From an uncultured Elusimicrobia bacterium (GTDB lineage Bacteria; Elusimicrobiota; Elusimicrobia; Elusimicrobiales; UBA9959), in NCBI GenBank assembly GCA_903879915.1, contig CAIRNJ010000042.1, positions 28,770 through 92,769 on the forward strand: 64,000 bases of DNA, given 5' to 3'. The notes below the pieces were generated by a model, which was not told where the DNA came from, searched no databases, and worked only from the letters and a program-made list of their open reading frames with translations. Positions 43,169-52,514 of the stretch are shown one piece after another; position 1 is the first letter of the stretch; every line of letters begins with the position of its first letter. Both the position numbers and the translations under genes were made by a program.

Positions 43169-45792
43169 TGGAAAACAAAAAGCAAGCCCGCGCGAACGCG
43201 GCTTCCGGCGTTCTGGCGAAAAAACTGCTTCCTTCCGAGGCCGATGCCCGGACTTTGTCCGGGCTGGCCGTCGATCCCGCGCAGCAGGCCGACGATTTTT
43301 TCGATTATTCCAAGGCCGTGGTCAGGAAGCCCTGGGGCTACGAGTATCTGATCTACCAGAACAGCTCCGTAGCCGTCTGGGTGCTTCATATAAAAAAAGG
43401 GCACGCGACTTCGATCCACTGCCATCCCGGCAAAAAAGCCGCCCATATCATCCTGTCCGGAGAAGCCGTCTGCTCTACTTTGGAAGGGCGGACAAAAAGG
43501 TCCGCAGGGGAAGGCATAGTCTTCGGCAGGGGCGTTTTCCACCGCACGAGGGCCGTCTCGCCCGGAGGCGCCTTCATGATGGAGATCGAAACCCCGGTCA
43601 ACAAGCGGGACCTCGTCCGGTTCAAGGATGAATACGGCCGCGAAAAACTCGGGTATGAGGGCAGCGAACACCTGTCGTTCAACCTCAACAACTACAACTA
43701 TATCTCGCTTATAGACCAGTCCGCGTATTATAACGTCAAGAGGAAATTCGGGAATTGCAGTTTCGAGCTGGTCAGGCTTTCCGGTACGAACGAGCTCCGG
43801 GCTTTGCTCTCCTCGTCGAAATGGGACATTATCGGGGTCCTGAAAGGTCGGATCTTCGACCGGCGCCGTAAAGTCATGTCCGGCGCCGGGGATACTTTCG
43901 ACAGGGAGCACGTCTCGCGGTCCGGAGCGCTGACTGCCGCCGGCAAGCTCGAGGTCATGGTGATCAAAAAGCTGGATACGATGACCCGGCTTTCCGATTT
44001 TATCGTTTCGCATCTGAAGCGCCGCGGCATAAAGGATTTTTTCTTCGTGCCGGAAACTTCCAGCGCGCATCTTATCGACGCCATCGGGAGGGACACCGAG
44101 ATCCGCGGGGTTTCCCTGAGGACCGACCGCGCCGTTACCCTGGCGGCCGAGGCGTATTCGAAATTAACGAACAGGCCGTGCGCCGCCATCCTGTCGTCGG
44201 GCGCTTCCGGGACCAGCGCCTTGACCGGCGTCGCCGACGCCTGGGTCGATTCCGTTCCGTTCCTGGTCATTTCGGGGCAGTCGCGCTTCAGCGAGCTGGG
44301 CAGGGTCGGCGGCAGCGCCATCAGGCAGCTGGCGAACAAGGAACTGGATATAGTCGGCCTCGTTAAGCCCGTAACGAAATATTCCGCCTCGGTGCAGGCC
44401 CCCGCGGCCATCAAGAGGGAGCTGGACCGCGCGATCTCGTTCTCTACCGGGGGAAGATGCGGTCCGGTCTGGCTGGATATCCCGATAGATGTCCTGGGAG
44501 CGAACATAGACGAATCGAAACTTGCCGCTTTTTCCGCGAAAGAAGGGCCCGCGGCTAAAAAGGACAGGGTGCTGGCGGCGAAAACCGCGGCCGTGCTGAA
44601 ATTGCTGAAAAGCAGCCGCAGACCCGTTATGCTCGCGGGGCACGGGGTCCGGGCCGCCGGCGCGCAGGCCGGCTTTATCAAGCTCGCGAAAGCGCTTTCG
44701 ATCCCGGTGCTCACCAGCCGCCGGGCCATCGACCTGATCCCGGAGGATTTTCCCCTTTATTTCGGCAGGCCGGGCACGTACGGCCAGCGGGCGGCCAATT
44801 TTATCGTCCAGAACGCCGATTTCGTGCTGTGCGTCGGCTCCAGGCTGTCGCTGCCGCTGATAGGCAGGAATTACCGGGCTTTTGCCCGCGCGGCAAAAAA
44901 AGCGGTCGTGGATATCGACCCGCAGGAATTGGATAAGGCCACCGTTACCGCGGATATCGCGATAAACGCGGGCGCCGACGAGTTTATCGGGCAAATGCTC
45001 TCGCAGCTGCCCGGGGCGGCAGATTTCAGGAGAGACAGCTGGATCCGGCGCTGCAGGCTCTGGCGTTCCAGGTTCCTTCCGGGGCGCGAGGCCGGGCGCG
45101 CGCAGTCGCGCGGAGTCGACCCGTATTATTTCGTGGACGTCTTGTCCCGGTTGCTGGCCAGGAACGCTGTCATAGTGGCGGACGGCGGCCCGAGCCTGGA
45201 CTACGTGATGCAGTGCTTCAGGCTCAAGGCCGGCCAGCGGGTGGTGTCGTCCCCGGGCCTGGAATACCAGGGATTCGCGCTTCCTGCCGCGATAGGCGCC
45301 TGCCTGGCGGACAACGGAAATAAGATAATATGTTTATGCGGCAAAAAGGGCCTGGAACTGAACGTTTCAGAGATCCAGGTGATAATCAAGAACAAGCTTC
45401 CGATCAAGGTCTTCGTTTTCAACAATAAGGGATACAGCAGCGTAAAACAGGTCCAGGCCGCGTACTTCGGCGGCAGATACGTGGGGGACGACGGCGAAAG
45501 CGCCGCCGATTCGCTCAATGTCAGGAAACTCGGCGATGCCTGCGGGTTCAGGACGGAAGTTATATCCAGGAGGCGGGACGCCGGTAAAAAGATAAAAGCG
45601 GTCCTGGCGTCCGGCGACCCGGTGCTTTGCGAGATAACCCTTCCCGTCAATTCCGAAATAATCCCGAGACTGGCGTTCACGGTAAAACCGGACGGGCGGT
45701 GGGTGTCGAAGCCGCTGGAGGATATGTATCCCCTGTTGAGCAGAAAGCGTCTCAGGGAGAACATGATAGTCGGCGTTTTGGACGAGGATTGA
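43165..45792 (+). CDS. Cupin fused to degenerate ThDP (acetolactate synthase-like) protein
   Basis: An 875-residue fusion. Residues ~45-145 form a cupin of the mannose-6-phosphate isomerase type (RKPWGYEYLIYQN, HIKKGHATSIHCHPGKKAAHI, GRGVFHRT), followed by a second cupin-like half to ~275. Residues ~280-870 match the three domains of acetolactate-synthase-like enzymes. Two catalytic positions are altered: the ThDP-activating Glu is Asp321 (RTDRAV, versus HHEQAA in the paralogue at 48951), and the Mg2+ motif GDGS is GKKG at 726-729. NNKGY is kept. The domain may be inactive, or regulate or pair with the intact paralogue. ATG 43165 overlaps the HAD stop by 4 nt. Confidence 0.85.
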   Translation: MMENKKQARANAASGVLAKKLLPSEADARTLSGLAVDPAQQADDFFDYSKAVVRKPWGYEYLIYQNSSVAVWVLHIKKGHATSIHCHPGKKAAHIILSGEAVCSTLEGRTKRSAGEGIVFGRGVFHRTRAVSPGGAFMMEIETPVNKRDLVRFKDEYGREKLGYEGSEHLSFNLNNYNYISLIDQSAYYNVKRKFGNCSFELVRLSGTNELRALLSSSKWDIIGVLKGRIFDRRRKVMSGAGDTFDREHVSRSGALTAAGKLEVMVIKKLDTMTRLSDFIVSHLKRRGIKDFFFVPETSSAHLIDAIGRDTEIRGVSLRTDRAVTLAAEAYSKLTNRPCAAILSSGASGTSALTGVADAWVDSVPFLVISGQSRFSELGRVGGSAIRQLANKELDIVGLVKPVTKYSASVQAPAAIKRELDRAISFSTGGRCGPVWLDIPIDVLGANIDESKLAAFSAKEGPAAKKDRVLAAKTAAVLKLLKSSRRPVMLAGHGVRAAGAQAGFIKLAKALSIPVLTSRRAIDLIPEDFPLYFGRPGTYGQRAANFIVQNADFVLCVGSRLSLPLIGRNYRAFARAAKKAVVDIDPQELDKATVTADIAINAGADEFIGQMLSQLPGAADFRRDSWIRRCRLWRSRFLPGREAGRAQSRGVDPYYFVDVLSRLLARNAVIVADGGPSLDYVMQCFRLKAGQRVVSSPGLEYQGFALPAAIGACLADNGNKIICLCGKKGLELNVSEIQVIIKNKLPIKVFVFNNKGYSSVKQVQAAYFGGRYVGDDGESAADSLNVRKLGDACGFRTEVISRRRDAGKKIKAVLASGDPVLCEITLPVNSEIIPRLAFTVKPDGRWVSKPLEDMYPLLSRKRLRENMIVGVLDED

Positions 45793-45840
45793 CCGTCTTC
45801 ACCGGTCCGTTCCGGATAGCCCAGAGAATCGGGAGAGGCC

Positions 45841-46353
45841 ATGAGATCAGCCGTTATCATTATCGGGCCGGGGTTCGAAGATTCAGAGCACGTTTATCCT
45901 TTTTACCGCTTGCAGGAGGCCGGCTTCACGGTCGATGTCGCGACCTCGAACGACAAGGCGGTCACCGGCAAACACGGGCTGTCCGTTTCTCCCACGATAA
46001 GCCTCAAGGACCTGGATCCCGCTTCCTGCGATCTCGCGGTCATCCCGGGCGGCTACGAGGGGCCGGACCGCGTCAGGCAGGTTAAAGAGGTGCTTTCGTT
46101 CGTTAAAGCCATGAATGAAAGCAAAAAGGCGCTCGCGAGCATCTGCCACGGGCCCTGGGTCTTCGTTTCTGCCGGCATCTTGAAAGGCAGGCGGGCGACG
46201 AGCTACAAAGGCTGCAAGGACGATCTTGTCAACGCCGGCGCGGAATACGTGGACGCGCCCGTGGTTGTGGACGGGAATATCGTTACCGCGCAGCATTACA
46301 GGGATAATCCCGTCTGGATGAAAGAGACGCTGAAGCTGTTCGAACGGCTTTAA
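45841..46353 (+). CDS. DJ-1/PfpI-family protein
   Basis: A 170-residue DJ-1/PfpI superfamily protein. FEDSEH supplies the conserved glutamate, SICHGPW the nucleophile Cys in the elbow and GCKDDLVNAG the following block, as in YhbO/PfpI-type members. Such proteins act as deglycases, glyoxalases or small amidases on reactive carbonyl compounds. Inside a cluster that handles keto-sugars and 2-oxoacids it could remove reactive aldehydes (inference). It lies 48 nt after the cupin-ThDP gene, the widest gap in this part of the cluster. Confidence 0.87.
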   Translation: MRSAVIIIGPGFEDSEHVYPFYRLQEAGFTVDVATSNDKAVTGKHGLSVSPTISLKDLDPASCDLAVIPGGYEGPDRVRQVKEVLSFVKAMNESKKALASICHGPWVFVSAGILKGRRATSYKGCKDDLVNAGAEYVDAPVVVDGNIVTAQHYRDNPVWMKETLKLFERL

Positions 46354-46378
46354 TGTTTTCGGGGCTCACGGAACAACG

Positions 46379-47437
46379 ATGAAAGATGTGAAAAGCGGCA
46401 TGATCAGGGATTTCTTTAAAGAGGTCTTTTCCGCCGTTAAATGCCCGGAGAGCCTTTCCGTTCCCGTTATCGACGGCCTGCTGGAGACCTCTCTGCGGGG
46501 AGTCGATTCCCACGGCATACGGCTGATGCCTCACTACGTCGAAGCCGCGCTGGCGGGGCGCATCAATCTGTCGCCCAGGATGAGCTGCGGCGAGACCTCT
46601 CCGACGACCGCCGTGCTGGACGCCGATAACACCTTCGGCATCGCGGCGGCGGCCAGGGCCATGGAGAAATCCATCGAGCTGGCCGGCCGGCAGGGCATGG
46701 GCTGCACGGTCGTGAAAAACTCCACCCATTTCGGCGCCGCGGCCATTTACGCGCATCAGGCGGCAAGGGCGGATATGATAGGGCTGTGTTTTACCAGCGT
46801 GGACGCTCTCGTGTTCCCGTTCGGCGCCAAAAGGACGTTCCTGGGCACGAATCCCTTTTGCTTCGCCGCGCCCTGCGAAGGGGAAGCCCCTTTTTGCCTC
46901 GATATGGCTACGAGCGCGATATCCTGGAACAAGCTGAGGCAGTACAAAGAGAAAGGGCTGCCGCTAGAGCCCGGCTGGGCGGCGGATAAAGAGGGAAAAG
47001 CGTGTACGGACGTTGAAAAAGCGGCCGGTCTGCTGCCGGCGGGGGGCTACAAGGGTTACGGGCTCGGCCTCGTGATAGAGATACTCTGCGCGCTGCTGGC
47101 CGGCATGCCGTACGGGGAACATATTCCCAAAATGTACCCGCTGAACGGAGAAAAAAGACAGCTCGGGCATTTCCTCATGGCGCTTGATGTGTCCCGGTTC
47201 GTGGAAGTCCCGGTCTTCAAGAACAGGGTCCGGACGCTTTGCGACGAGCTTCGGTCCCTGCCCGCGGCCGGGGGGGTCGACAGGGTGATGGTAGCGGGAG
47301 ACCCCGAGAAAGCGGTGTACGCCGGAAGGACCGCCGGCGGCATCCCCGTGAGCGGCGAGGAAGTTAAAAATTTCAGGCGGATAGCGGAGAAGCTGGGCGT
47401 TGACGAGAAAAAATACCGGCCGATCTTCGGAGCGTGA
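46379..47437 (+). CDS. Malate/lactate dehydrogenase-type oxidoreductase (Ldh_2)
   Basis: A 352-residue member of the Ldh_2 family (malate/sulfolactate dehydrogenase, 2,3-diketogulonate reductase, piperideine-2-carboxylate reductase). RGVDSHGIRLMPHYV near the N-terminus has the catalytic His and Arg, NSTHFGAAAIYA the second conserved His, and GTNPFCFAAP and DMATSAIS the NAD(P)-binding parts. It reduces 2-oxoacids. In this cluster a 2-oxoacid or keto-sugar acid side chain would be a fitting substrate. It follows the DJ-1 gene after 25 nt. Confidence 0.87.
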   Translation: MKDVKSGMIRDFFKEVFSAVKCPESLSVPVIDGLLETSLRGVDSHGIRLMPHYVEAALAGRINLSPRMSCGETSPTTAVLDADNTFGIAAAARAMEKSIELAGRQGMGCTVVKNSTHFGAAAIYAHQAARADMIGLCFTSVDALVFPFGAKRTFLGTNPFCFAAPCEGEAPFCLDMATSAISWNKLRQYKEKGLPLEPGWAADKEGKACTDVEKAAGLLPAGGYKGYGLGLVIEILCALLAGMPYGEHIPKMYPLNGEKRQLGHFLMALDVSRFVEVPVFKNRVRTLCDELRSLPAAGGVDRVMVAGDPEKAVYAGRTAGGIPVSGEEVKNFRRIAEKLGVDEKKYRPIFGA

Positions 47438-47441
47438 TACC

Positions 47442-48287
47442 GTGGCGCAAAAAAAGAAAAAAACGGTCTTTATCAGTTCGATAACCAGCGACATAGGGCT
47501 GGCCCTCGCCAGGAGATATTCGGCGGACGGCTATATCGTGGCCGGGACCTACCGCTCCAGGAAGCTGCTCCCGGAGCTGGCCGGCCTGCCGGGCTGCCAC
47601 CTCTTCAGCTGCGACCTTTCGAAGAAGGGGACCATCCTGTCGTCGATAAGGCGGTTCGCCTCCCTGGGTCTGAAGTGGGAGACGTTCATCTCCTGCGCCT
47701 CCTGGCCGCCGCCGCTTACCGGCTTTTTCGGCGGCGATTTCGATGAGTGGAGCGCGTCCGTCCACGTCAACGCCATAGAACAGCTGCGGGTGCTGCACGC
47801 TATCTATCCTTTCCGGGACAGGAAAACGGCCGCGAACGTCGTGTTCTTCGCCGGGCCGGGCACGAACAACGCGGTGAAGAACTTCTCCGCGCTGACCTTG
47901 TCGAAACTGATGCTGATAAAGGCCTGCGAGCTGCTGGACGCCGAGAACGGGGACCTCAACGCGTTCATCGTAGGCCCGGGCTGGACCAGGACGAAGACGC
48001 ACGACATTATTCTTTCCGACCCGAACGTCTCTCCGGAAAAATACCGGGAGACGATGGCTTTCCTGAAGACGCAGGAGGGCACCAGCATGGAGGACATATA
48101 CAGATGCGTCCGCCGGCTGAGCCTGTCGGGGCGCAAGGTTTCCGGCGGCAGGAATTTTTCGATAGTGCACGACGCCTGGCGCTCGGACGAGCTGTTCGAA
48201 GAGCTGGCAAAAGATCCGGACATGTATAAGCTGCGGCGCTATCGCAACGAATGGAAAGGGAGCGGCAAAAAAAATGAGCAGAGATAA
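47442..48287 (+). CDS. SDR-family protein lacking the YxxxK tyrosine
   Basis: A 281-residue classical SDR-fold protein starting at GTG 47442. FISSITSDIGLALARRYSADGY is the nucleotide-binding beta-alpha-beta unit (TSDIG in place of TGxxxGIG), and VFFAGPGTN aligns with the serine strand. At the active site, where YxxxK is expected, the sequence is FSALTLSK, so the catalytic Tyr appears to be Leu while the Lys is kept. It may bind a nucleotide without redox activity, or use another residue. It overlaps the methyltransferase gene downstream by 14 nt. Confidence 0.78.
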   Translation: MAQKKKKTVFISSITSDIGLALARRYSADGYIVAGTYRSRKLLPELAGLPGCHLFSCDLSKKGTILSSIRRFASLGLKWETFISCASWPPPLTGFFGGDFDEWSASVHVNAIEQLRVLHAIYPFRDRKTAANVVFFAGPGTNNAVKNFSALTLSKLMLIKACELLDAENGDLNAFIVGPGWTRTKTHDIILSDPNVSPEKYRETMAFLKTQEGTSMEDIYRCVRRLSLSGRKVSGGRNFSIVHDAWRSDELFEELAKDPDMYKLRRYRNEWKGSGKKNEQR

Positions 48288-48954
48288 AAAAGTTTACCAT
48301 GAGGGCAGCGATTTTCAATTCAAGCACAAGGAAATACCGCTCGGGGCGCCCAGCTCCTACAGCCTGACCCACGATCCGAAGCACCTGGCGTTCGTGCTGG
48401 CGCGCTATAATTTCTGCGCGAAAATGCTGGAAGGTAAAAAAAGGATCATGGAGGTCGGCAGCGGGGACGGGCTCGGCCTGCCGGTCATCGCGAAGACCGC
48501 GGAGCGGGTTTACTGCGTAGATTGGGACGCGCGTCACGTAAAAAGCATTAAGCGCAGGCTGCTTAAATGGTTCCCCAACGTCACCGCGCTCAACCTCGAC
48601 CTGAACAAAGTCTCTCCCGGCATCAAGGTGGACGCCGCTTTTTTGATCGACGTCCTCGAGCACGTAGATCCCAAAAAAGAGCGGGCCTTCGTGGAAAACA
48701 TCGTCGGCTGCCTGCCGCACGACGGCGTCCTGATCGTAGGCACTCCGAACGTCACCGCATCCAGGTACGCGAGCCCGTGCAGCCAGGTGCAGCATATCAA
48801 CATGAAAAGCATGGAGAGCCTGCGCGCCCTGATGGAGCGCTACTTCGAGAACGTGTTCATGTTCGGCATGAACGACGCGGTCCTTCATACGGGCTACGCG
48901 CCCATGTGCCATTTTATTTTCTCGGTGGCCTCGGGAGTAAAGGGCGTAAAATGA
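48274..48954 (+). CDS. Class I SAM-dependent methyltransferase
   Basis: A 226-residue Rossmann-fold methyltransferase. IMEVGSGDGLGLPV is motif I that binds SAM, YCVDWDARHV the acidic loop, FLIDVLEHVDP the motif II/III region and GVLIVGTPN the later strand. It resembles the Methyltransf_11/23 enzymes of glycan clusters that methylate sugars. It overlaps the SDR-like gene (14 nt) and the ThDP gene (4 nt), so it is firmly part of the operon. Confidence 0.87.
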   Translation: MSRDKKVYHEGSDFQFKHKEIPLGAPSSYSLTHDPKHLAFVLARYNFCAKMLEGKKRIMEVGSGDGLGLPVIAKTAERVYCVDWDARHVKSIKRRLLKWFPNVTALNLDLNKVSPGIKVDAAFLIDVLEHVDPKKERAFVENIVGCLPHDGVLIVGTPNVTASRYASPCSQVQHINMKSMESLRALMERYFENVFMFGMNDAVLHTGYAPMCHFIFSVASGVKGVK

Positions 48955-50759
48955 AGCTTACCGATTACGTGGCGGATTTTCTGGGCAAACAGGGCGTTAA
49001 GCACGTCTTCGGGCTTACCGGCGGGGCGGCCGTTCACCTTTTCGATTCGGTTTCCGCGAACAGGGAAATGGGCGCGGTATTCCTGCACCATGAGCAAGCC
49101 GCCGCGCTGGCCGCCGAGGGCTACGCGCGGGTAACTGACGGCCTGGGCGTGGCGATGGTCACCACGGGGCCCGGGGGGACGAACGCCGTCACCGGGCTGT
49201 GCGCGGCGTGGCTGGACTCCGTTCCCTGCCTGTATGTTTCCGGGCAGGCCCGGCTTGCCCACACCTCGCGGGGGAAAGGCATCAGGCAGCTCGGAACGCA
49301 GGAGCTGGATATCGTTACCCTCGTCGGGCCCCTTACCAAGTACGCGGCCATGGTGGAGGACCCGAAAACCATAAGGTATCATCTGGAGAAAGCGGTCTAT
49401 ATCGCCACGCACGGGCGGCCCGGGCCGGTCTGGCTGGACCTGCCGCTGGATCTCCAGTGGGCGTCCGTGGACGCTGACGCGCTGCCCGGGTTCGATCCTT
49501 CCGAGCTGGGGCCCGGCCTTTCCGCGAAGCCCGCCGCGGCGGAGGTGCGGCGCGCCCTGGAGCTGCTGGCCGGGGCGGAGCGGCCGGTAGTTCTGGCCGG
49601 CTACGGCGTGAGGCTGTCCCACGCGCAAGCCGAGTTTAAAAGGCTGATAGAAGAACTGAAGATCCCGTTCCTCACCACCTGGGACGCGCTTGACCTAATG
49701 CCGACCGACGGCAAGCTGTGCCTGGGCCGGCCCGGGACGTTCGGGCAGCGCGGGGCGAACCTGGCGATACAAAATTGCGACCTGCTGCTCTGCCTCGGGT
49801 CTCATCTCGCCATCCCCGTGACCGGGACCAACCTGGACGCTTTTGCCCGCGGGGCGAAGATCATAATGGTGGACATCGACAGGAAAGAGCTGGACTTTAA
49901 AGCGGGCAAGGTCGCTCTCGCCGTACAATGCGACGCCGGGGAATTCCTGCGGGAAATGCTGGGCGCGGCCGGAAAGCGCAAGCGGAAGGATATCGGCCCC
50001 TGGCTGGAACGCTGCTCGAAATACAAAGCCTATAACGCGGTCTCTCCGAAAGGCGGCGCGCGCGGGAAATTCGCGGACCCCTACGTGTTCATCGACACGC
50101 TGTCAGGAGAGCTGGCTAAGGACGACGTCGTGGTGGTGGACGGCGGCGGCACCGTCAACCAGCTCGCGGCCCAGGCGTTCAGGGCGAAAGAGGGACAGCG
50201 CTACATTATCTCGGCCGGCCTCTGCGCGATGGGGACCGGGCTGCCCGAAGCGGTCGGCGCGTCTTTCGCGCGCGGCGGCCGGCGCGTCATCTGCCTCTGC
50301 GGCGACGGGAGCATGCAGTTCAACGTGCAGGAGCTGCAGACGGTAGCGCACCATAAGCTCCCGGTTAAAATATTCATCCTCAACAACGGCGGCTATCTTT
50401 CCATCCGCAATACCCAGGACGGCTTCTTCGACGGCAATTATATCGGCTCGTCCGCGGCCGGGGGGATGAGCCTACCGGACTTCAAGAAAGTGGCCCGGGC
50501 CTACGGCGTCAAGGCCGTCCGTTTCGGCGCTGAGGAGAACCTGGCGGGCAGGATCCGGGAAGTCCTGGACGCTCCCGGCCCCGTAGTGTGCGAGCTCATG
50601 GTCCGGCGCGACCAGGAGATAGCGCCCAGGATGGGCTTCCGCAGGAACCCGGACGGCACCTCTTCCCCGATGCCGCTCGAAGATATGGTCCCGTTCCTGG
50701 ACCGGAAAGAATTCGCGGAGAACATGCTGGTGGAACCGCTTTCGGTATCTAAATGGTAG
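48951..50759 (+). CDS. ThDP-binding acetolactate synthase-like enzyme (intact)
   Basis: A 602-residue three-domain ThDP enzyme. The activating Glu48 lies in LHHEQAAALAAEGYAR, and the Mg2+/ThDP motif GDGSMQFNVQELQT (Asp452) with NNGGY is complete. TTGPGGTNAVTG and FGLTGGAAVHLFD are standard for acetolactate synthase relatives. No small subunit gene is nearby, so branched-chain amino acid synthesis is unlikely. YerE, which adds an acetyl branch to a keto-sugar in yersiniose synthesis, is in this family and is a fitting model. Its C-terminal end (PMPLEDMVPFLDRKEFAENM) matches that of the cupin-fused paralogue. Confidence 0.88.
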   Translation: MKLTDYVADFLGKQGVKHVFGLTGGAAVHLFDSVSANREMGAVFLHHEQAAALAAEGYARVTDGLGVAMVTTGPGGTNAVTGLCAAWLDSVPCLYVSGQARLAHTSRGKGIRQLGTQELDIVTLVGPLTKYAAMVEDPKTIRYHLEKAVYIATHGRPGPVWLDLPLDLQWASVDADALPGFDPSELGPGLSAKPAAAEVRRALELLAGAERPVVLAGYGVRLSHAQAEFKRLIEELKIPFLTTWDALDLMPTDGKLCLGRPGTFGQRGANLAIQNCDLLLCLGSHLAIPVTGTNLDAFARGAKIIMVDIDRKELDFKAGKVALAVQCDAGEFLREMLGAAGKRKRKDIGPWLERCSKYKAYNAVSPKGGARGKFADPYVFIDTLSGELAKDDVVVVDGGGTVNQLAAQAFRAKEGQRYIISAGLCAMGTGLPEAVGASFARGGRRVICLCGDGSMQFNVQELQTVAHHKLPVKIFILNNGGYLSIRNTQDGFFDGNYIGSSAAGGMSLPDFKKVARAYGVKAVRFGAEENLAGRIREVLDAPGPVVCELMVRRDQEIAPRMGFRRNPDGTSSPMPLEDMVPFLDRKEFAENMLVEPLSVSKW

Positions 50760-50767
50760 GAGGACTT

Positions 50768-51427
50768 ATGATGGAAGAGATCAACTTGCTGGACACGCAT
50801 CCGAAAACGGTAAGGGATTACGATAAGCGCGGGGCGGAGAAAACCCCCGAGATCGTAAGGCTCGCGAAACAGTTCGGAAAAGACTTCTTCGACGGAGACC
50901 GCAAGTGCGGCTATGGCGGCTACCGGTACGACGGCCGCTGGAAATCCGTGGTCGGGCGCATGCGGGAGCGGTACAAGCTGGCCGACAACGCCGCGATCCT
51001 GGACATAGGCTGCGGCAAAGGCTTCATGCTCAATGATTTCAAAGAGCTTCTTCCCGGCGCGACGGTGGCGGGGATAGACGTCAGCGAATACGCCATCGGG
51101 AACGCGATGCCTTCCGTGAAGCCTTTCCTCAAGATAGCCAGCGCCGAGAAGCTCCCTTACCCGGACAAGAGCTTCGACCTGGTCATCTCCATCAATTCCA
51201 TACACAACCTTCCGCTGGAGCGGCTTAAGACCGCGCTGCGGGAGATAAACCGCGTCTGCCGCGGCAACAGTTACATTACCATCGACGCCTGGCGCAACGA
51301 GACCGAGCGCGAGAACCTGTTCAAATGGGTGCTCACCGCCGAGACGATGATGCACACCGACGACTGGAAGAAACTGTTCGCTGAGACGGGCTATAAGGGC
51401 GACTACTGGTGGTTCATAGCGGATTGA
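50768..51427 (+). CDS. Class I SAM-dependent methyltransferase
   Basis: A 219-residue methyltransferase with ILDIGCGKGFMLNDF (motif I), AGIDVSEYAI (acidic loop), SAEKLPYPDKSFDLVISINSIHNL (motifs II-III). It belongs to the Methyltransf_11 group. AGGAGG lies just before the ATG at 50768. It comes 8 nt after the intact ThDP gene. Sugar O- or C-methylation is the probable role; the second methyltransferase of the cluster lies at 48274. Confidence 0.86.
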   Translation: MMEEINLLDTHPKTVRDYDKRGAEKTPEIVRLAKQFGKDFFDGDRKCGYGGYRYDGRWKSVVGRMRERYKLADNAAILDIGCGKGFMLNDFKELLPGATVAGIDVSEYAIGNAMPSVKPFLKIASAEKLPYPDKSFDLVISINSIHNLPLERLKTALREINRVCRGNSYITIDAWRNETERENLFKWVLTAETMMHTDDWKKLFAETGYKGDYWWFIAD

Positions 51428-51455
51428 GCGCGGGCGGAACAAAAGTGAGGCTATC

Positions 51456-52499
51456 GTGAAAACAAAAGCGGCTATTCTTGTAGAGCAGAAAAAACCCCTG
51501 GTAATAGACGAAATAGAGGTGCCGGCCCTGCGCTACGGGCAGGTGCTGGTGAAAATATTCTACAGCGGCATCTGCGGCTCGCAGCTGGGGGAGATAGCCG
51601 GCGCCAAGGGGCCGGATAAATTCCTGCCGCACCTGCTGGGGCATGAAGCGAGCGGGGTCGTGCTCGAAACCGGAGAAGGCGTGTCCCAGGTGCGCAAGGA
51701 CGATATGGTCGTTCTTCACTGGATGAAAGGGAAGGGGATAGATTCCCCGGCTCCGACGTACCGGTGGAGCCGGCACGGCGTGGTGAACGCCGGCTGGGTG
51801 ACCACTTTCAACGAGCTCGCGGTAGTGTCGGAGAACCGGGTGACCAGGATCCCGGCGTCCGCCGATATGGAGACCGCGGCCCTTTTCGGCTGCGCGCTCA
51901 CCACCGGCCTCGGAGCGATAAACAACAACGCGAAGGTGAAGATCGGGGACTCCGTGGCCGTCTGCGGCGCCGGCGGGACGGGCTTGAGCGCCATCCTCGG
52001 GGCGGCGCTGGTGTCGGCCTACCCGATAATAGCGATAGACGTCTCGGACGCCAAGCTCGGGGCGGCCCTGAAGCTGGGCGCCACGCACGCCGTGAATTCG
52101 CAAATGCAGGATATGAAAGAGGAGATCTTCCGGATCGCCGGGAAAGGCGGGGCCGACGTGGTAGTGGAAACCACCGGGAACGTCAGGGTGATCGAGCAGG
52201 CCTACGAGGCCACCTCCGCGAGGGGGAAGACCATACTTCTGGGCGTGCCCCGGGGCGGTGAGAAGATAAGCATCTATTCGCTGCCGCTGCATTTCAGCAA
52301 GGTGCTGACCGGCACGCACGGGGGCGAGTCGGACCCCTCCAGCGACATTCCCAGGTACCTGAGGCTTTTTGAAGCCAGGAAGACGGACCTGAAGGGCATG
52401 ATCGCGGAAAGGGTCTCCCTCGACGAGATAAATCCCGCGCTGGAAAGGCTGCGGAAATGCGAGATCACCGGCCGCTGCGTGATCAAGATGGGCGCGTAG
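51456..52499 (+). CDS. Zinc-type medium-chain dehydrogenase (MDR)
   Basis: A 347-residue MDR alcohol dehydrogenase. YSGICGSQLGE (catalytic zinc Cys), LLGHEASGVV (His/Glu ligands) and the Rossmann AVCGAGGTGLSAILGA are clear. The four-cysteine structural zinc lobe is absent; the loop region reads MKGKGIDSPAPTYRW instead. It would oxidise or reduce a hydroxyl/keto group in the pathway. It follows the methyltransferase after 28 nt and precedes the GT2 gene by 15 nt. Confidence 0.87.
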   Translation: MKTKAAILVEQKKPLVIDEIEVPALRYGQVLVKIFYSGICGSQLGEIAGAKGPDKFLPHLLGHEASGVVLETGEGVSQVRKDDMVVLHWMKGKGIDSPAPTYRWSRHGVVNAGWVTTFNELAVVSENRVTRIPASADMETAALFGCALTTGLGAINNNAKVKIGDSVAVCGAGGTGLSAILGAALVSAYPIIAIDVSDAKLGAALKLGATHAVNSQMQDMKEEIFRIAGKGGADVVVETTGNVRVIEQAYEATSARGKTILLGVPRGGEKISIYSLPLHFSKVLTGTHGGESDPSSDIPRYLRLFEARKTDLKGMIAERVSLDEINPALERLRKCEITGRCVIKMGA

Positions 52500-52514
52500 C
52501 CGGGCAAAAGCTGT

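Noticed and set aside
48951..50759. Biosynthetic acetolactate synthase (ilvB) for branched-chain amino acids
   Set aside because: There is no regulatory small subunit or other ilv gene, and the gene is embedded among sugar-modifying enzymes and next to a paralogous cupin fusion.
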